This document shows, one piece after another, positions 6,547-8,140 of a stretch of 8,140 bases of DNA (within the stretch, counting starts at the first letter, position 1; every line of letters begins with the position of its first letter). Made by a program: the position numbers and the translations under genes. The notes under the pieces were generated by a model that was not told the origin of the DNA, did not search any database, and worked only from the letters and a program-made list of their open reading frames with translations. This DNA comes from Rhodocyclaceae bacterium (lineage in GTDB: Bacteria; Pseudomonadota; Gammaproteobacteria; Burkholderiales; Rhodocyclaceae): contig JAUXNZ010000018.1 in assembly GCA_030682595.1 (NCBI GenBank), positions 1-8,140 on the forward strand. Direction: 5' to 3'.

Positions 6547-7597
6547 CTCGCCAGAGGGCGGACAGCCTCCGCTCGACCTGGTGATAGAACAGCATGGCCG
6601 CCAGATTGCTCGCAACCCAGGCCACCAGGACGCCCAGCGCATTCAGGTGCGGGTCGTGCGGCGCCAGTCGATGAAAAGCCGCATTGATGATCAGGCAGAC
6701 CGGAAAATGCACCAGAAACAGCGCGTAAGACATGCGGCCGAGACGGGTGATCAGTTGGTTGCCCAGACTTGCGCCGCTGGACCCATGCAGGTGCGCCAGC
6801 CCCAGGGCGAGCGCCACGATCAGGGCCACGGCGATGCGCGGACGAAAATCGAACCACAACGCCGTCACACCGATCAGGGTGAGCAGTAACAGGAAACGAT
6901 AGGGCCGCGCCGAGCGCACCGCCCAACTGCTGCCGACGCCCAGTGCATAGGCGCCGAAGAAATACAGTGCCGTGGCATCCCAGGCATCGCGCTGGTTGAA
7001 AAAGAACAGCGAAGCGAGCGCGATAATCATAACCAGCAGCGGTCCGACAAAGTCGGCGCTGGCGGGACGGCGTTGCAGTCGCGCCGCGACCCACAGCAAG
7101 GCCACCAGCAGCGCATACAGCTGAAAATCGATCGCGATGTACCAGACGCCGGCCGAAAGCGCCTCGAAATCAAGCAGATCATGCAACAGAAACAGATGGG
7201 CGAAGAACTGCCAGAGATCGGGGGGCGAACCGAGCGAATCATGGGTCATCCACTGGCGCGCCAGCGCTGCACTGACGATCGCCAGCAACAGCGCAACGGC
7301 ATAGGGGCCCGCCAGCCGCAGATAGCGCTGGATGATCAGGGAGAGCGGCGACCTGTCGGGCGGCAGGCCGCGCGGCGACAGGCTCTGGGCGGCAAGATAG
7401 CCAGCGACGGCCAGGAACGCCGCAACGGCATAACGGCCATATTCAGCCAGCCAGCCCTGCCAGCTACCCAACAGGGGCGAAGCGCTCGCGGCCACATCGC
7501 TCATCGGGCCGAACCAGGCCAGGTGATGCAGCACAATCAACTGCGCAGCAACGGCCTTGATGGTGTCGATCAGCGGCACGCGGGAATTGCTATGCAC
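6524..7597 (-). CDS. Acyltransferase-3 family membrane protein
   Basis: A 357-residue integral membrane protein of the acyltransferase-3 family (PF01757), which moves acyl groups such as acetyl onto sugars of surface polysaccharide, lipopolysaccharide or other envelope molecules. Seen: PLIDTIKAVAAQLIVLHHL at 8-26 (first helix, with the family's conserved H24/H25), GRYAVAAFLAVAGYLAA, QRYLRLAGPYAVALLLA and about ten hydrophobic segments, ending in FLVHFPV and a final helix. The GTG start at 7597 overlaps the stop of the upstream relA copy by 8 bp, and this overlap and the codons after it (NSR) are kept in the second copy at 8023. An earlier in-frame GTG at 7699 would only read relA in the wrong frame. 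A 24-nt repeat fills residues 176-183. Substrate unknown. Confidence 0.88.
   Translation of the reverse strand: MHSNSRVPLIDTIKAVAAQLIVLHHLAWFGPMSDVAASASPLLGSWQGWLAEYGRYAVAAFLAVAGYLAAQSLSPRGLPPDRSPLSLIIQRYLRLAGPYAVALLLAIVSAALARQWMTHDSLGSPPDLWQFFAHLFLLHDLLDFEALSAGVWYIAIDFQLYALLVALLWVAARLQRRPASADFVGPLLVMIIALASLFFFNQRDAWDATALYFFGAYALGVGSSWAVRSARPYRFLLLLTLIGVTALWFDFRPRIAVALIVALALGLAHLHGSSGASLGNQLITRLGRMSYALFLVHFPVCLIINAAFHRLAPHDPHLNALGVLVAWVASNLAAMLFYHQVERRLSALWRVNVKYAI
7049..7072 (+). repeat. Dispersed 24-nt repeat, copy D (inside the acyltransferase gene)
   Basis: A full copy, starting AAAGTCGGCGC and ending GGGACGGCG. On the coding (minus) strand it is exactly eight codons, RRPASADF at 176-183, in the loop between two membrane helices (after WVAARLQ and before LLVMIIALA). 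Confidence 0.7.
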
Positions 7598-7714
7598 GCT
7601 GCACGCTCGAAACTCCGGGGACTTCGCCCAACACGGTGAGAATGCGCTGCAACTGGGTGGCACTGGCCAGTTCGACGGTGAAAGCCATGCGTGCCACACC
7701 GGCTTTCGACTGGG
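7545..7714. repeat. Tandem duplication, copy 1 (portion comparable within the window)
   Basis: This 170-bp stretch matches 7971-8140 with 15 mismatches and no gaps, at an offset of 426 bp. The first 28 bp and the last 71 bp are identical; nearly all mismatches fall between 7573 and 7642. The full unit is probably 7545-7970. Confidence 0.9.
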
Positions 7715-7970
7715 TATTCACCGCCGTGACATTCACCTTTTCTTTTGACAGCACATCGGAAATATCGCGCAGTAGCCCCTGCCGATCAGCCGCCTCGACG
7801 CGCAGATCGCAGGCATAGATGCTTTCGTGCTTGCCCCCCCAGGCGGCCTCGATAACCCGCTCCGGATTGCGCGCGGCCATGTTGCGGAAATTGGCGCATT
7901 CGACCCGATGCACCGAAACGCCGCGCCCGCGCGTGACAAAGCCGGCGATGGCATCGGGCGGCACCGGCTT
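7590..7970 (-). pseudogene. relA: Duplicated 3' fragment of relA (zinc-finger end plus ACT domain)
   Basis: In the relA frame this encodes KPVPPDAIAGFVTRGRG, then HRVEC (part of the family's zinc-finger region), then a C-terminal ACT domain (LRVEAADRQGLLRDISDVL, VNVTAVNTQS) ending in SVQRA and a TAG at 7592-7590. It matches RelA better than SpoT. The N-terminal hydrolase-like and synthetase domains are absent: upstream in the same frame lies the stop codon of the other relA copy. It arises from the 426-bp tandem duplication. A GTG at 7964 could start a 124-residue ACT-only protein, but no ribosome-binding site supports it. Its end overlaps the acyltransferase start, so it may survive as a translational leader for that gene. 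Confidence 0.8.
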
Positions 7971-8023
7971 GCAGCAACGGCCTTGATGGTGTCGATCAAC
8001 GGCGCCCGGGAGTTGTCACCCAC
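7971..8023 (-). pseudogene. Orphan 5' fragment of the acyltransferase gene
   Basis: GTG at 8023 begins a copy of the acyltransferase start, VGDNSRAPLIDTIKAVAA, matching the intact gene except for a few residues. At 7970 the frame switches to out-of-frame relA sequence (SRCRPMP and on), giving a chimeric reading frame that stops at 7733. It has lost all membrane helices after the first few residues and is not expected to function. Confidence 0.75.
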
Positions 8024-8140
8024 GCTGCACGCTCGCGACACCGGAAACCTCGCCCAACACGGTGAGGATGCGCTGCAACTGGGTGGCACTGGCCAGTTCG
8101 ACGGTGAAAGCCATGCGTGCCACACCGGCTTTCGACTGGG
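8016..8140 (-). CDS. relA: RelA (p)ppGpp synthetase, C-terminal end only
   Basis: The last 41 codons of a relA gene entering from the right edge: QSKAGVARMAFTVELASATQ through SGVASVQRG and a TGA stop at 8018-8016. RelA makes (p)ppGpp on ribosomes stalled with uncharged tRNA; this part belongs to the ACT/RRM domain at the C-terminus. Compared with the duplicate fragment it differs in three residues (S for P, A for S, G for A) and several synonymous codons. It is probably the 3' end of the full-length gene, but the catalytic part is outside the window. The stop overlaps the GTG of the orphan acyltransferase fragment by 8 bp. Confidence 0.82.
   Translation of the reverse strand, partial: QSKAGVARMAFTVELASATQLQRILTVLGEVSGVASVQRG

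Larger units (their letters stand above)
7971..8140. repeat. Tandem duplication, copy 2 (runs off the right edge)
   Basis: Direct repeat of 7545-7714, offset 426 bp (142 codons). If the unit is complete it should extend to about 8396, outside the window. Confidence 0.85.

Noticed and set aside
7598..7699. GTG at 7699 as the acyltransferase start
   Set aside because: This part is the relA ACT region read in the wrong frame; the same artefact occurs at 8125 in the other copy.
7939..7966. Possible sixth copy of the 24-nt repeat (AAAGCCGGCG...)
   Set aside because: Only a partial match, and the sequence is explained by conserved RelA residues.

Overview
The window reads as a high-GC bacterial chromosome segment, most likely from a betaproteobacterium (possibly Rhodocyclales or a relative). 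This rests on the proteobacterial character of MoaA, MobA, a CNNM/CorC-type membrane protein and a RelA C-terminus. The exact taxon cannot be fixed from sequence alone. Coding density is high and all genes look chromosomal. The left third is accessory (defence and toxin-antitoxin) and the rest is housekeeping.

Layout: (1) 1-2493, minus strand: a large MmeI-like single-chain restriction-modification enzyme. It runs off the left edge, has an intact D-x9-E-x-K nuclease motif at the N-terminus, and has gamma-class adenine methylase motifs DPACGSGN and NPPF. (2) 2594-3140, minus: a brnT-brnA toxin-antitoxin pair with overlapping genes and a perfect inverted repeat over its TATAAT box. (3) 3220-4527, minus: a CNNM/CBS/CorC_HlyC membrane protein of the YtfL/PaeA type. 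(4) 4696-6442, plus: the molybdenum cofactor genes moaA and mobA, divergent from the CNNM gene. (5) 6524-7597, minus: an acyltransferase-3 membrane protein, convergent with mobA. (6) 7590-8140, minus: the 3' end of relA, present twice because of a 426-bp-offset tandem duplication of the relA/acyltransferase junction.

The least expected structure is repeats. A 24-nt sequence starting AAAGTCGGCGC and ending GACGGCG occurs five times. Two copies sit directly after stop codons, one lies in the CNNM-moaA intergenic region, and two are inside genes (the restriction enzyme and the acyltransferase). Each intragenic copy occupies exactly eight codons in frame. A second, longer repeat (GC-rich hairpin, then GCTCGCTRCGCTCG, then a block ending ACGTTAA) flanks mobA on both sides. 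It touches the mobA start region and supplies the last codons of the acyltransferase.

How the genes relate: the restriction enzyme and brnTA may form a small defence/stability island. MoaA makes the pterin precursor and MobA adds GMP to molybdopterin, so those two act in one pathway. The relA stop overlaps the acyltransferase GTG start by 8 bp in both copies of the duplication, which suggests translational coupling in the ancestral arrangement. No CRISPR array, tRNA, rRNA, transposase or integrase was seen.
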